Source: Xanthobacteraceae bacterium
Lineage (GTDB): Bacteria; Pseudomonadota; Alphaproteobacteria; Rhizobiales; Xanthobacteraceae
Reading direction: 5' to 3'
DNA length: 64,000 nt
Assembly: GCA_019635635.1 (NCBI GenBank)
Contig: JAHBZB010000002.1
Span: 372,001-436,000 of the forward strand
Part shown: one piece after another, positions 36,383 through 43,902 of the stretch
How the letters are laid out: every line of letters starts with the position of its first letter
How positions within the stretch are numbered: the stretch's first letter is position 1
The notes under the pieces: generated by a model
What the model was told of the DNA's origin: nothing
Seen by the model: the letters and a program-made list of their open reading frames with translations, nothing else
Database searches by the model: none
Translations under genes and position numbers: made by a program

Positions 36383-38683
36383 TTGGTAAAAATTAGACGA
36401 CGCATCGTCAGTTGCACGCGCTTAATTCGACAAAAAGCGCGTGCAGCTTGGCGTACTAGTAAAGCCAGACTCTGGCGCTTACTATTCCACCTCATCTTCT
36501 ACATCCGCAATGTTGCTTCCAATTACGCTTCAAGAGCGTTATCGGCCATCGCCGCTGTCCTCTTGATCGGATCGTATTTCAGTATAGCGCCATTAAACGA
36601 CACCCTTAGCGAATATTTCACGAACGTAGACGCGCTTTCTGCTTTTAGAACACTACTAGTCACATTGGGTGGCGCGATTATCGGTGCTACCGCGATTGTC
36701 TTTTCGCTCATCACTTTCGCCGTTCAAATAAACGTCGACCGCACTTCACATCGACTCTTTAGGAGACTGAGCACTGACAGAAGGCTTTTCAGCGCTTTTA
36801 TAGCGACGTTTTTATTTGCTGTTGCCGTCGCTAGCCTTTCAGTAATTGTCGAACCTCAAAATTCTGCGGTCGTACTATGGGGAGCTATTTGGTCTACAAT
36901 TGCTATTCTCTCGCTATTCATCTACGCATTTATGCGAACTCTTTCACTTATTAGTCCTATCAACCAGCTCAACATCATTGTCGGCGCTGTCAAAAAAGAG
37001 TTCGTTGCTTGGGATCGACGGGTTAGAAAATTAGCTCCGCTACTTCCGATCAAAAAACAAATGCTTGATAAAAGCGGAATTGATGATGCACGTTTCTATT
37101 TTCTGCAATCAAATTCTTCTTGGACTCAGGGTGCCGGACGAGCCATTTCGGACTTGATTGGCTTTTCTCGTCGCTATGCCCAAAGCGGCGACTACAGTGT
37201 CGCCGATGCAGCTCTCAACGCCATACTCGCCGTGCATGAAATATACGTCCGCACAAAAGGGCGAACTTTCTTCGCCCATAATGCTGTAATCGATGACCCC
37301 TTCGTATCAGACGACTTCATTACAAATACGCTTGAATATCTAAAACAGAATATCGCTCTCGAGAACTCTCGAAAAGACGAGGTAATGCTGCGTCAGAACT
37401 TTCAGGCTCTTTCCTCCCTCTCGCAGCTTTACCTGAACATTGAATATGGCAGCCCCTTTGCCTCTAAAAGCCATGCACATCTTGCTGCAGGTTACTTAAG
37501 CGATGCCGTAAAGTCCTCTGGTGTCCTTCAGAATGCCGATGTTCTGATGGGCGGACTCCGGCTGATGGGGCAAACCGCAAGATATTTTCTTTCACGAGCG
37601 AAGCCTTCGGAGTGCGTCACTCTAATTAAGGAAATCGCTTCTATTTCACTAGTCGGCGCATTTAGCGAAAGGCTTTTACCCGTTACTCTCATCGGGCTTG
37701 AACAGCTTTCGGCGCTTACTCAGTTACTGCTCGTGTTGAAAGACAAAGACACACATTACGCCATCAAAGAACTGGATTCATACACTGAGCTAGTTGTCAC
37801 CTCAGTACTCTCGAAAGTCTCTGATGACCCGCTACGTCGGAATCATTCGACGTATCTTGGGCCGATTTATTCTAGTTTAAGCGATAGTGCGTTACCGCAA
37901 GCATTGAGTAGAATTGTAAATGACCTAGCCGACCGCGACGACGCAAGTTTGTCTAAGGCATTTGCCTTACATTTGGAGGAGTGGTCCGAAGCGACGGTTA
38001 GAAATCAAAAGAAAGTATTTCAAACGGCCATTAAAGCTAGTTCTTCCGCGATTTATGATATTGTTCACTGGATATCGACGGTTACAAAAGTTCTTTTGGC
38101 TACTTCTCGATTGAAAGGAGTTGATGAGTTTAATGGCGAGGATCTAAGAAAATCAGCTCTATGGATTATCATGGTACTATCGTGGGTTCCGCGAGATAAA
38201 GAATCTATCGGAGCGGTGGAAAATGCGAATCTCACGGAGGTTTTTTTCGACAACCTGATCGATGCAAAGTTTCGCGATTGCGACGTCATCGCTAGCGAGA
38301 TTTCGATTCTCCTGCTTACGTGGACTTTAGAGGGCGGGAAGTATGGTGGAAGCTATGCAATTCTTCAACGCGGATTTCTTTCCCTTTGCGTTGCCGCACT
38401 CTGGAAGACAGACACCTCCGCTGACTTGAAGGCACTAATCCATAAGAAACTCATCGCCGAGGACGTCATGGACAAAGAGGACCGCGTGGACGTAGCCAGA
38501 TATCTCCGGAAGCGGTCTCTTGAACCTCGTGCCGACTATTCATATTCAAAGACGGATGGGATTATTGAGGACGTTGACCAGAATAGGTTGTCCGATTTGC
38601 TAGTTGAAGTCGCGGACATCATCTCTCCCGAAACAAAAGGGGAGAAAATTGAGCATGATCCATTTTTTTCAGGCGATTTCTAA
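36383..38683 (+). CDS. DUF2254-like membrane protein in AT-rich DNA
   Basis: This is a protein of about 766 residues. After a basic N-terminus come four hydrophobic segments (about residues 45-195), including TLLVTLGGAIIGATAIVFSL followed by a conserved-looking ITFAVQINVDRTSHRLFRRL, the arrangement seen in DUF2254 proteins. A large cytoplasmic, mostly helical C-terminal part of about 550 residues shows no motif I recognise. Codon use is clearly AT-richer than in all neighbours. The frame is open from inside nrdJ, but no ATG lies near the nrdJ stop. TTG 36383, preceded by AGGA, is the most plausible start, so the exact N-terminus is uncertain. Probably acquired by transfer. Confidence 0.7.
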   Translation: MVKIRRRIVSCTRLIRQKARAAWRTSKARLWRLLFHLIFYIRNVASNYASRALSAIAAVLLIGSYFSIAPLNDTLSEYFTNVDALSAFRTLLVTLGGAIIGATAIVFSLITFAVQINVDRTSHRLFRRLSTDRRLFSAFIATFLFAVAVASLSVIVEPQNSAVVLWGAIWSTIAILSLFIYAFMRTLSLISPINQLNIIVGAVKKEFVAWDRRVRKLAPLLPIKKQMLDKSGIDDARFYFLQSNSSWTQGAGRAISDLIGFSRRYAQSGDYSVADAALNAILAVHEIYVRTKGRTFFAHNAVIDDPFVSDDFITNTLEYLKQNIALENSRKDEVMLRQNFQALSSLSQLYLNIEYGSPFASKSHAHLAAGYLSDAVKSSGVLQNADVLMGGLRLMGQTARYFLSRAKPSECVTLIKEIASISLVGAFSERLLPVTLIGLEQLSALTQLLLVLKDKDTHYAIKELDSYTELVVTSVLSKVSDDPLRRNHSTYLGPIYSSLSDSALPQALSRIVNDLADRDDASLSKAFALHLEEWSEATVRNQKKVFQTAIKASSSAIYDIVHWISTVTKVLLATSRLKGVDEFNGEDLRKSALWIIMVLSWVPRDKESIGAVENANLTEVFFDNLIDAKFRDCDVIASEISILLLTWTLEGGKYGGSYAILQRGFLSLCVAALWKTDTSADLKALIHKKLIAEDVMDKEDRVDVARYLRKRSLEPRADYSYSKTDGIIEDVDQNRLSDLLVEVADIISPETKGEKIEHDPFFSGDF

Positions 38684-38694
38684 ACTGGACATCT

Positions 38695-39378
38695 ATGTGC
38701 GGACGCTTCACTCGGATGTACACATGGGCGCAGCTCTACGCGCTCTATAAGCTCGCCTACGATTCAACGGCCGCGCAGCCGAAGTCCAATCTCCAGCCGC
38801 GCTACAACATTTGCCCGACGACTGAGATCGACATCATCCGCGACCGGAACGGCCGCCCGGAAATCGTCACCGCGCGCTGGGGCCTCATACCCTCGTGGTG
38901 GAAGAAGCTGCTCAAAGAACTCCCCACCACCTTCAACGCGCGCTCGGACACTGTTCATCAAAAGCCGATGTTTCGCGCGGCCTTCAAATCCCGCCGCTGT
39001 ATCATCCCGGCTTCGGGCTATTATGAATGGCGCAAGGGCGAAGACGGCGGGCGCGAGCCGCATTACTTCCGGCGCGTGGACGGCGAAGTGCTCTCGCTCG
39101 CCGGGCTCTATGAAGAATGGACCGACCCCGTAACCGGCGAAATCGTGACTTCCGCCACTATCATCGTCACGGATGCTTCCGAAGAAGTCGCCCATATCCA
39201 TAATCGCATGCCGGTGATCCTCGAGCAGAACCAGATCGAAAAATGGCTCACTGGGAAAAGCGGCGTCGAGGTCCTGAAGCCCGCGCCCGAAGGCACAATG
39301 AAAGAACACCGCGTCTCGCGGCGAGTGAATAGCTCACGGGCGGATGAGAATGATGAGACTCTCATTCAGCCGGAGTAG
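38695..39378 (+). CDS. SRAP-family protein (YedK/HMCES-like)
   Basis: This 227-residue SOS-response-associated peptidase family protein is expected to trap abasic sites in single-stranded DNA through its N-terminal cysteine. Seen are MCGRF (Cys2 becomes the N-terminus), NARSDTV (Asn), the glutamate of SGYYEWRKG and the histidine of HIHNRMPVIL, the known active-site set. Length is typical. It starts 11 bases after the AT-rich membrane-protein gene, but its own codon use is GC-rich like the host. Confidence 0.93.
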   Translation: MCGRFTRMYTWAQLYALYKLAYDSTAAQPKSNLQPRYNICPTTEIDIIRDRNGRPEIVTARWGLIPSWWKKLLKELPTTFNARSDTVHQKPMFRAAFKSRRCIIPASGYYEWRKGEDGGREPHYFRRVDGEVLSLAGLYEEWTDPVTGEIVTSATIIVTDASEEVAHIHNRMPVILEQNQIEKWLTGKSGVEVLKPAPEGTMKEHRVSRRVNSSRADENDETLIQPE

Positions 39379-39385
39379 CTCTTCC

Positions 39386-39476
39386 TCGTCATGCCCGGCC
39401 TTGTGCCGGGCATCCACGCCTTACCGAGCATCAACGCAGTAAGGCGTGGATCACCGGGACAAGCCCGGTGATGACG
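39386..39476. repeat. Composite palindromic element
   Basis: Nested inverted repeats: outer CGTCAT (39387-39392)/ATGACG (39471-39476), ATGCCCGGC/GCCGGGCAT (39391-39413), CCACGCCTTAC/GTAAGGCGTGG (39414-39424 with 39440-39450), and TCACCGGG/CCCGGTGA (39451-39471). This is the large form of the interspersed palindrome type that is frequent in Bradyrhizobiaceae. Confidence 0.75.
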
Positions 39477-39551
39477 AAGCATTGAAAACGGGGACAATCA
39501 AATTCCGCGACTGAATTTTCGCCGCACATTCAACCCCTTCCACCACCCCTC

Positions 39552-39559
39552 GATAAATC
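39552..39559. repeat. Left target-site duplication GATAAATC
   Basis: GATAAATC directly abuts the left inverted repeat of the IS1595-family element and is repeated at 41747-41754. Eight bases is the duplication length known for IS1595-family transposition. Confidence 0.85.
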
Positions 39560-39584
39560 GGCGATTATCCGGGACTTGACTGGT
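39560..39584 (+). repeat. Left terminal inverted repeat of the IS1595-like element
   Basis: It starts GGCGATTATCCGGGACTT and pairs with 41722-41746 at 24 of 25 positions (a G here, T in the inverted right copy). The transposase start codon lies 43 bases inward. Confidence 0.88.
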
Positions 39585-39627
39585 CGGGCCGGATGACCTA
39601 TATTCCCCTCATAGAGAGGAAGAAGTC

Positions 39628-40548
39628 ATGGCTCGCCGCCCTAAGCCAGTACCGCAAATGACCGTCGCCCAGTTCGACGCGATGTTCCCGACTGAGGATG
39701 CATGCAAGAGTTACTTGCAGGCGCGGCGTTGGCCGAACGGAATTCATTGCCCGCGTTGCGGCGGTGACAAAGTATTTGCCGTCAAGTCGATGCCGTTTAA
39801 GTGGCAGTGCTACCAATGCGCGCCGGGTTCGGGCTATCGCTTCTCGGTAATTGCTGGAACCATTTTTGAGAACACGAATAAACCGCTCAAAGACTGGTTT
39901 CGCGTTGCTCATTTGATGCTCGCCAGCAAGAAAGGCATGAGCGCGCTTCAAATTCAGCGCATGATGGGCTTCGGTTCATACGAAACCGCGCATTCGATGT
40001 GTCACAAAATCCGTGCTGCGCTCATTGAGCCCGAGGAAAAGCTTGGCGGGATCGTCGAGGTCGATGAAACTTTCGTGGGCGGCAAAGACAAGAATAAGCA
40101 CTTTGACAAGCGGCAAGGCACGCAAGGTCGCGTTGCTGGAAGCAAGGTTATTGTCATTGGTGCCGTCAAGCGCAAAGGCAATGTGATCGCGCGCGTAATC
40201 GAGAACGTAAAGCGGGAAACGCTTGAAGCTTTCGTCAGAGAGACTGTTTCCGAGCGAGTGAGCCTACTCTGCACGGATGAATACGCGGGATATAGCCGCA
40301 TTCAGCGGCGGCACCGCCGTCACCAAGTTGTAAATCACAGCAAGGGTGAACACGTTGTGGAAACGGTTATTGGCGCAATTCACACCAACACGATTGAAGG
40401 CTTCTGGTCGATATTGAAGCGTGGCGTTGTCGGTACGTTTCACAAAGTCAGCAAGAAGCATATGCCGTTGTATGTTGCGGAGTTTCAGTTTCGGTACAAC
40501 AATCGCGACAACGCGGATATTTTCGGAACCGCGATAGCACGATGCTGA
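39628..40548 (+). CDS. IS1595-family (ISXO2-like) transposase
   Basis: This 306-residue DDE-type transposase has an N-terminal zinc ribbon (HCPRCGGDKVF ... WQCYQC), a helix-turn-helix-like region (MSALQIQRMMGFGSYETAHS) and the ISXO2-like catalytic domain with GGIVEVDETFVGG (first Asp), LLCTDEYAGY (second Asp) and NTIEGFWSILKRG (Asn/Glu region typical of the family). The C-terminal FQFRYNNRDN is also characteristic. It looks intact. ATG 39628 follows AGAGGAAGAAG. Confidence 0.93.
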   Translation: MARRPKPVPQMTVAQFDAMFPTEDACKSYLQARRWPNGIHCPRCGGDKVFAVKSMPFKWQCYQCAPGSGYRFSVIAGTIFENTNKPLKDWFRVAHLMLASKKGMSALQIQRMMGFGSYETAHSMCHKIRAALIEPEEKLGGIVEVDETFVGGKDKNKHFDKRQGTQGRVAGSKVIVIGAVKRKGNVIARVIENVKRETLEAFVRETVSERVSLLCTDEYAGYSRIQRRHRRHQVVNHSKGEHVVETVIGAIHTNTIEGFWSILKRGVVGTFHKVSKKHMPLYVAEFQFRYNNRDNADIFGTAIARC

Positions 40549-40594
40549 GGCGCAGTAAGAGCCAAGGAAAAGGGAAGCGCACTCAGAGACAAAA

Positions 40595-40804
40595 ATGAAA
40601 GCAACTAGCAAGGCCAGAACGAGAATGTCGGTGCCACCAAAGGGGGTTTTGATTGCGATTCAAGCCGCTCTTGTGGCCGCCCTGACGTGGGCTTTGCTTA
40701 TGCTATCGCAAGAGCTTGGAGGCCGACTGGCCCTCTGGGTTGTTGGTCTAACCCTTCTTTTTACGGCGAGCGCGCTTCTTTTTAGGCTTGTCAAAAAGAT
40801 CTGA
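40595..40804 (+). CDS. Passenger: small two-TM protein of the IS1595-like element
   Basis: This is a 69-residue protein with a basic N-terminus (MKATSKARTRMSVPPKG) and two hydrophobic segments (about residues 18-39 and 45-64), ending RLVKKI. It lies 46 bases after the transposase gene. Its last 57 bases overlap the convergent passenger gene. An internal ATG 30 bases in is an alternative start. No recognised function; coding status is moderately supported. Confidence 0.5.
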   Translation: MKATSKARTRMSVPPKGVLIAIQAALVAALTWALLMLSQELGGRLALWVVGLTLLFTASALLFRLVKKI

Positions 40805-41659
40805 TTGTTTCGGTGCCCTTTTGTGAATGCGAACTACCTTCACAATGAACCGCCTATGGGGAGTCCATACGTCTTCAATAAGTTCTTCCTGAGTTTCTAT
40901 GTTCGCTGTTATCTGAATGTTCTGTTTCATAGACAGACGTGTTCTGCCTAAGAAAATCTGGGCTAGAAATTTTTCGTCCGCCATTACATAGCTGTGCTCG
41001 TTCCCATAAGAGTCGCGAAATTTCCACGCTCTTTGAGCCAACAGTAGAACAGGGCTAATCAAGGTTAGTCTTTCGGTAGATGGCTTTGTTCGAGTCTTTG
41101 GAGAAGTCTCAACTTCTTTGACTATGCCAGCCTTCTTCGGAAACTCAGAGCGAGGTACAGGCGACTGCGGCTTGTCTTCGGCTTTTGTTATGGCGCCAAC
41201 GCTTTCAATCGCTTCGTCGCGAGCGAGTTGCTTATACAATTCTCTGACCGGCTCCTTGGCGATCTTTCCATTTTCGACCCCCTTAACCGCGCGAGCAATT
41301 CGCTCAATATCGTCGTCCGTAAGTTGTTGGCGCTGTTCGGTAGTAAGCATTCGGTCAAGCAGCTTCCCTACGGTGTAAGTCCTGAGATCAGCGACTAGGG
41401 TCAACAACACGGTACTGATAATTGCGATTAAGGCACCTTTTCTACCTTCGGGCGTCTTCAGCGGCCTGAGTATCGCTTTTAGTTTGAGGCTGCCCTCGGT
41501 TGCGCTCTCAAACTCCAGCCTAATTTCGAGGCCTGGGTCGAGAATAAAGGCAATCTCTTTGACAGCTTCACCGAAGGCCGCCGTGGCGAATCCAACGACC
41601 TCTAGGTCGGCTCGTTCACCAGGTTTTAAGCCGAGGTACAGAGTAACGGAGTCTTCCAT
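40748..41659 (-). CDS. Passenger: unknown 303-residue protein of the IS1595-like element
   Basis: This protein has an N-terminal domain (MEDSVTLYLGLKPGERADLE ... ILDPGLEIRLEFESATEG), one probable transmembrane helix near residues 94-112 (GALIAIISTVLLTLVADL), a helical segment with TTEQRQQLTDDDIERIARAV, a Lys/Pro-rich linker and a C-terminal beta-rich domain (LISPVLLLAQRAWKFRDSYG ... ADEKFLAQIFLGRTRLSMKQ), ending in a strongly basic tail (KPKKKRARRKKKG). The whole frame lies inside the inverted repeats and reads away from the right end. I do not recognise the family. A membrane-tethered, possibly nucleic-acid-contacting protein is only a guess from composition. Confidence 0.7.
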   Translation of the reverse strand: MEDSVTLYLGLKPGERADLEVVGFATAAFGEAVKEIAFILDPGLEIRLEFESATEGSLKLKAILRPLKTPEGRKGALIAIISTVLLTLVADLRTYTVGKLLDRMLTTEQRQQLTDDDIERIARAVKGVENGKIAKEPVRELYKQLARDEAIESVGAITKAEDKPQSPVPRSEFPKKAGIVKEVETSPKTRTKPSTERLTLISPVLLLAQRAWKFRDSYGNEHSYVMADEKFLAQIFLGRTRLSMKQNIQITANIETQEELIEDVWTPHRRFIVKVVRIHKRAPKQSDLFDKPKKKRARRKKKG

Positions 41660-41721
41660 AACGCCCCCACGCCCTTCACCAAGATTAGGGCGTAAGCGGG
41701 AAGGTTGCTACTGGAGCGTGT

Positions 41722-41746
41722 ACCAGTCAAGTACCGGATAATCGCC
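41722..41746 (-). repeat. Right terminal inverted repeat of the IS1595-like element
   Basis: It ends ACCGGATAATCGCC on the plus strand and is the inverted counterpart of 39560-39584, with one mismatch. Confidence 0.88.
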
Positions 41747-41754
41747 GATAAATC
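41747..41754. repeat. Right target-site duplication GATAAATC
   Basis: Identical to 39552-39559 and abutting the right inverted repeat. Confidence 0.85.
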
Positions 41755-42368
41755 TATCCCCGCCCCTCCCGGCCGACCGTAGAGTCCGCGCCGTCCCGGT
41801 CTTGCTAAAGGCCACTGTCGCTCGCGTGACGATGGTGGGATCGGGAGCGGTGGCTGCGCATTCGTCTCGTCACGCAAGGCGGGCGCGCGGCGGCTGAAAT
41901 CGTGCGGTTCCGGCGAGCCTGCCGCTCGTCACAAGGACCTTCCTCTGGCGGCTTCGTTGGGAACGTGTGCCAACGCAAGTACGGCGAGGTCGAGAAGGTC
42001 CGCCAGCGGTGGATAGCTTGGTCAGTCCACCGGGGGCCGGGCGAAAGAAAGCCGAACACCACCGCGTGTAGTCGGCGCGAATGGCCCAAAGGCCACGCGC
42101 GCTGCGGGACGCCGGTTCAATTCCGGACTTCTGCGGTGACTACCTCGTCTGTGCTTTTTCCTTTGCACAGGCGGCCGTGGAGGACGGGATTCCTCCGGCG
42201 TCCCCGCCGGCCCTTCTTGGTTGGTGCGAATGGGGTAAACCCCAAGCGCGCGCACAGAAACGGCCGGTGCAAGTTACCCAAACTTCGGCTCGTTAGTTCG
42301 AGCGCGAAAAGGAAAACGCATGCGCCTCTCATCTTGTCCGCCGCCGAACCATGGTGTCTCATGCGGGC
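41755..42368. other. Gene-poor region dense in stem-loops, possible structured RNA
   Basis: No reading frame here has convincing coding character. Stems seen are GCGTGACGA/TCGTCACGC (41825-41833 with 41867-41875), CTGGCGG/CCGCCAG (41945-41951 with 42000-42006) enclosing CGTTGG/CCAACG, two look-alike hairpins at 42075-42100 and 42224-42251, CTGTGC/GCACAG around 42149-42170, and GCTCG/CGAGC (42288-42303). A T-arm-like CCGGTTCAATTCCGG follows the first look-alike hairpin. I could not fit a tRNA, tmRNA, RNase P RNA or SRP RNA. Confidence 0.45.
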
Positions 42369-42518
42369 ATGATCAAATTCGTCGGCGTGTTCTCGGTTTT
42401 CAACCTGCTGCTCGTGCTGTGCATCTTCGCGCTCGGAGGTATCGGCGCGATCCTGTGGGGGCTGTGGGGTTTCGCCGGCGTGATCCTGCTCTGCACGTTT
42501 TTACTCGCGATGCGCTAG
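42369..42518 (+). CDS. 49-residue hydrophobic membrane protein
   Basis: The frame ATG 42369 to TAG 42518 encodes 49 residues with two hydrophobic stretches (VFSVFNLLLVLCIFALGGIG and WGLWGFAGVILLCTFLLAM) and a single basic residue near each end, a typical small membrane protein composition. GCGGG precedes the start. Its stop overlaps the convergent 202-residue gene by four bases. Function unknown; coding inferred from composition. Confidence 0.55.
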   Translation: MIKFVGVFSVFNLLLVLCIFALGGIGAILWGLWGFAGVILLCTFLLAMR

Positions 42519-43123
42519 CGCCCGGAATTCCGCTCCCGGTTTTCCTCGGCGCGCTTCAGCGCCGCCACGCGCTCGGGCCAGCGTTCGAGACAATAAGCCA
42601 GGCCCGGCTCGGTCAGGTGATAGGTCGTGAAGCTCACCGAGCTGTCCTCGCCATAGGGATCCTCGAAAAACCAGAACGAGTCCCACACCGCGCCGGAAGA
42701 GAACGGCCCCGTGTAGTAACTGTTCAACGGCCCGCCGCGTTCATGCATCGTGTTGCACTCGAACAGGTCGAGGTCCGGCCCCAGCGTGCTGACGAGGCTC
42801 GCGACCCTGCCCGGCCCGTCGCAGAGTTTGGCGACCGCCAGCGCGAATGGCTTCGCGGCCAGATGGTTTCTCACGATGGGTTCATTCCAATCGTCGGGAA
42901 GGGGTTTGCGCTCCGCGTAGGCCAGCGCGATCTCGTCCTTCGTCATTTCGAAAGCGCGCTTTATGATTTCAGCGGCTTCCACCCGCTCGCCGATTTCCGG
43001 CGCGCGCATCAACGCGGTGAACGGCGCCGGCGTTTCGTCGACGCGATGAAAGCAGAGCGCCTCGAAGGACGCATGGTCCTCCGCGCTCCACGTTTGCGCC
43101 CATCGCATCACGTCGCTCGGCAT
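42515..43123 (-). CDS. Hypothetical cytoplasmic protein
   Basis: This is a 202-residue soluble protein without signal peptide or membrane helix. It is rich in acidic and aromatic residues (GPFSSGAVWDSFWFFEDPYG, FTTYHLTEPGLAYCLERWPE). The frame has host-like codon use. No motif recognised. It is convergent with the 49-residue gene and divergent from the exported-protein gene at 43244. Confidence 0.6.
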   Translation of the reverse strand: MPSDVMRWAQTWSAEDHASFEALCFHRVDETPAPFTALMRAPEIGERVEAAEIIKRAFEMTKDEIALAYAERKPLPDDWNEPIVRNHLAAKPFALAVAKLCDGPGRVASLVSTLGPDLDLFECNTMHERGGPLNSYYTGPFSSGAVWDSFWFFEDPYGEDSSVSFTTYHLTEPGLAYCLERWPERVAALKRAEENRERNSGR

Positions 43124-43243
43124 GCCCTTCCCCGCGCCACGCTATCACCCGCACGAGGCGGGAACCATCCGGGATTGGACACGTTCCCCCTGCTAAGGCA
43201 GCTTTGTGCGCCATCCGACTCGAATCAAGGGAGACCTCCAACC

Positions 43244-43675
43244 ATGCTCCGTTCTGTTCGCATTGCGCTCATTGCGCTTGCTGCCACGCTGGCTTTTTCC
43301 GCCTCGGCCTTCGCCGACACCGGCACCATCCGCATCAAGTTCGTGAAAGCCGGCTGGGTGATCGGCGGTACGGTCGGCTCCGGCACGCTCACGTTGCACG
43401 GCCGCCAGTATCCGATCTCGATCGGCGGCCTCTCTTATGGCTTTACGTTTGGCGTTTCGTCGGTCCATCTGCGGGGCGTCGTGCGCAACATCCGCCGTCC
43501 GCGCGACATCGAGGGCGTCTACGGCGCGGGCAGCGCGGGTGCTGCCGTCATCCGCGGTCCGCAGGCCGCGATCCTCACCAACCAGAAGGGCGTCGTGCTC
43601 GAGGTTTCCGGCGCGCAGAGCGGGTTGATCGTTAACTTCGATCTCAACGGAATGGCGGTTTCGCTCGCGAGATAG
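43244..43675 (+). CDS. Exported hypothetical protein, glycine-rich beta domain
   Basis: This is a 143-residue protein with a signal peptide (ends SASAFADTG). The mature domain is rich in Gly and beta-branched residues (IKFVKAGWVIGGTVGSGTLT, PISIGGLSYGFTFGVSS, RRPRDIEGVYGAGSAGAAVI), suggesting an all-beta periplasmic fold seen in uncharacterised alphaproteobacterial proteins. ATG 43244 follows AAGGGAGACC. Function unknown. Confidence 0.7.
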   Translation: MLRSVRIALIALAATLAFSASAFADTGTIRIKFVKAGWVIGGTVGSGTLTLHGRQYPISIGGLSYGFTFGVSSVHLRGVVRNIRRPRDIEGVYGAGSAGAAVIRGPQAAILTNQKGVVLEVSGAQSGLIVNFDLNGMAVSLAR

Positions 43676-43694
43676 CGCGCACGCACTCCCCACG

Positions 43695-43727
43695 AAAAAA
43701 CAGGCCGGTTCGGGAAGAACCGGCCTG
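43695..43727 (-). terminator. Strong hairpin with T-tract on the minus strand
   Basis: The perfect 11-bp stem CAGGCCGGTTC/GAACCGGCCTG (43701-43727, loop GGGAA) is followed on the minus strand by TTTTTT. In the plus direction only AAAA follows, so it is formally oriented for minus-strand transcripts, although the nearest upstream minus-strand gene is more than 700 bases away. It may still serve the exported-protein gene. Confidence 0.65.
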
Positions 43728-43806
43728 AAAAGGAAGCGCCGCGTGGCAGGATGGAGACCGTTGCCCCGCGAACACGCTTTTCTCGCGCAGCTCCGGGCAT
43801 CGCGCG

Positions 43807-43820
43807 TTGATCCATGTCAA
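43807..43820 (+). promoter_or_regulatory. FNR/FixK-type box
   Basis: TTGATCCATGTCAA matches the TTGAT-N4-ATCAA consensus of the FNR/FixK family except for one base (GTCAA). It is centred about 90 bases upstream of the PPOX-family start codon. If it were a class II site at -41.5, transcription would start near 43855, giving a leader of about 48 bases. Confidence 0.6.
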
Positions 43821-43902
43821 TGCCGGAGAAGCCGGCGCATCCGCCGGAACCACAAGCGCATTGCGCGGTTCGCTCCAGAACACATCATCAAGGAGCGCCC
43901 GC

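Larger units (their letters stand above)
39560..41746. mobile_element. IS1595-family element with two passenger genes
   Basis: This 2187-base element is bounded by 25-base terminal inverted repeats (39560-39584 and 41722-41746, starting GGCGATTATCCGG) that differ at one position, and by 8-base direct repeats GATAAATC. Inside are an ISXO2-like transposase gene, a small membrane-protein gene and a convergent gene for an unknown 303-residue protein. Passenger genes are documented in several IS1595-family subgroups. The intact duplication suggests a fairly recent insertion. Confidence 0.88.

Noticed and set aside
42100..42140. tRNA gene around CCGGTTCAATTCCGG
   Set aside because: The T-stem has a mismatch and no upstream acceptor strand, D-arm or anticodon arm can be folded with it.
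41755..42368. tmRNA (ssrA), on account of GCGTGTAG followed by a T-arm-like segment
   Set aside because: No tag-coding sequence of the ANDN type was found on either side, no matching 5' acceptor strand is present, and no CCA end fits. Not called as ssrA.
41902..42372. Open frame of 156 codons through the stem-loop region
   Set aside because: Composition is Arg/Pro-rich without family resemblance or ribosome site, and several equally long frames overlap it on both strands, as expected for GC-rich non-coding DNA.
42320..43675. 451-codon frame spanning 42320-43675
   Set aside because: It only becomes a convincing protein at 43244, where a Shine-Dalgarno and signal peptide begin; the upstream part is antisense to another gene.
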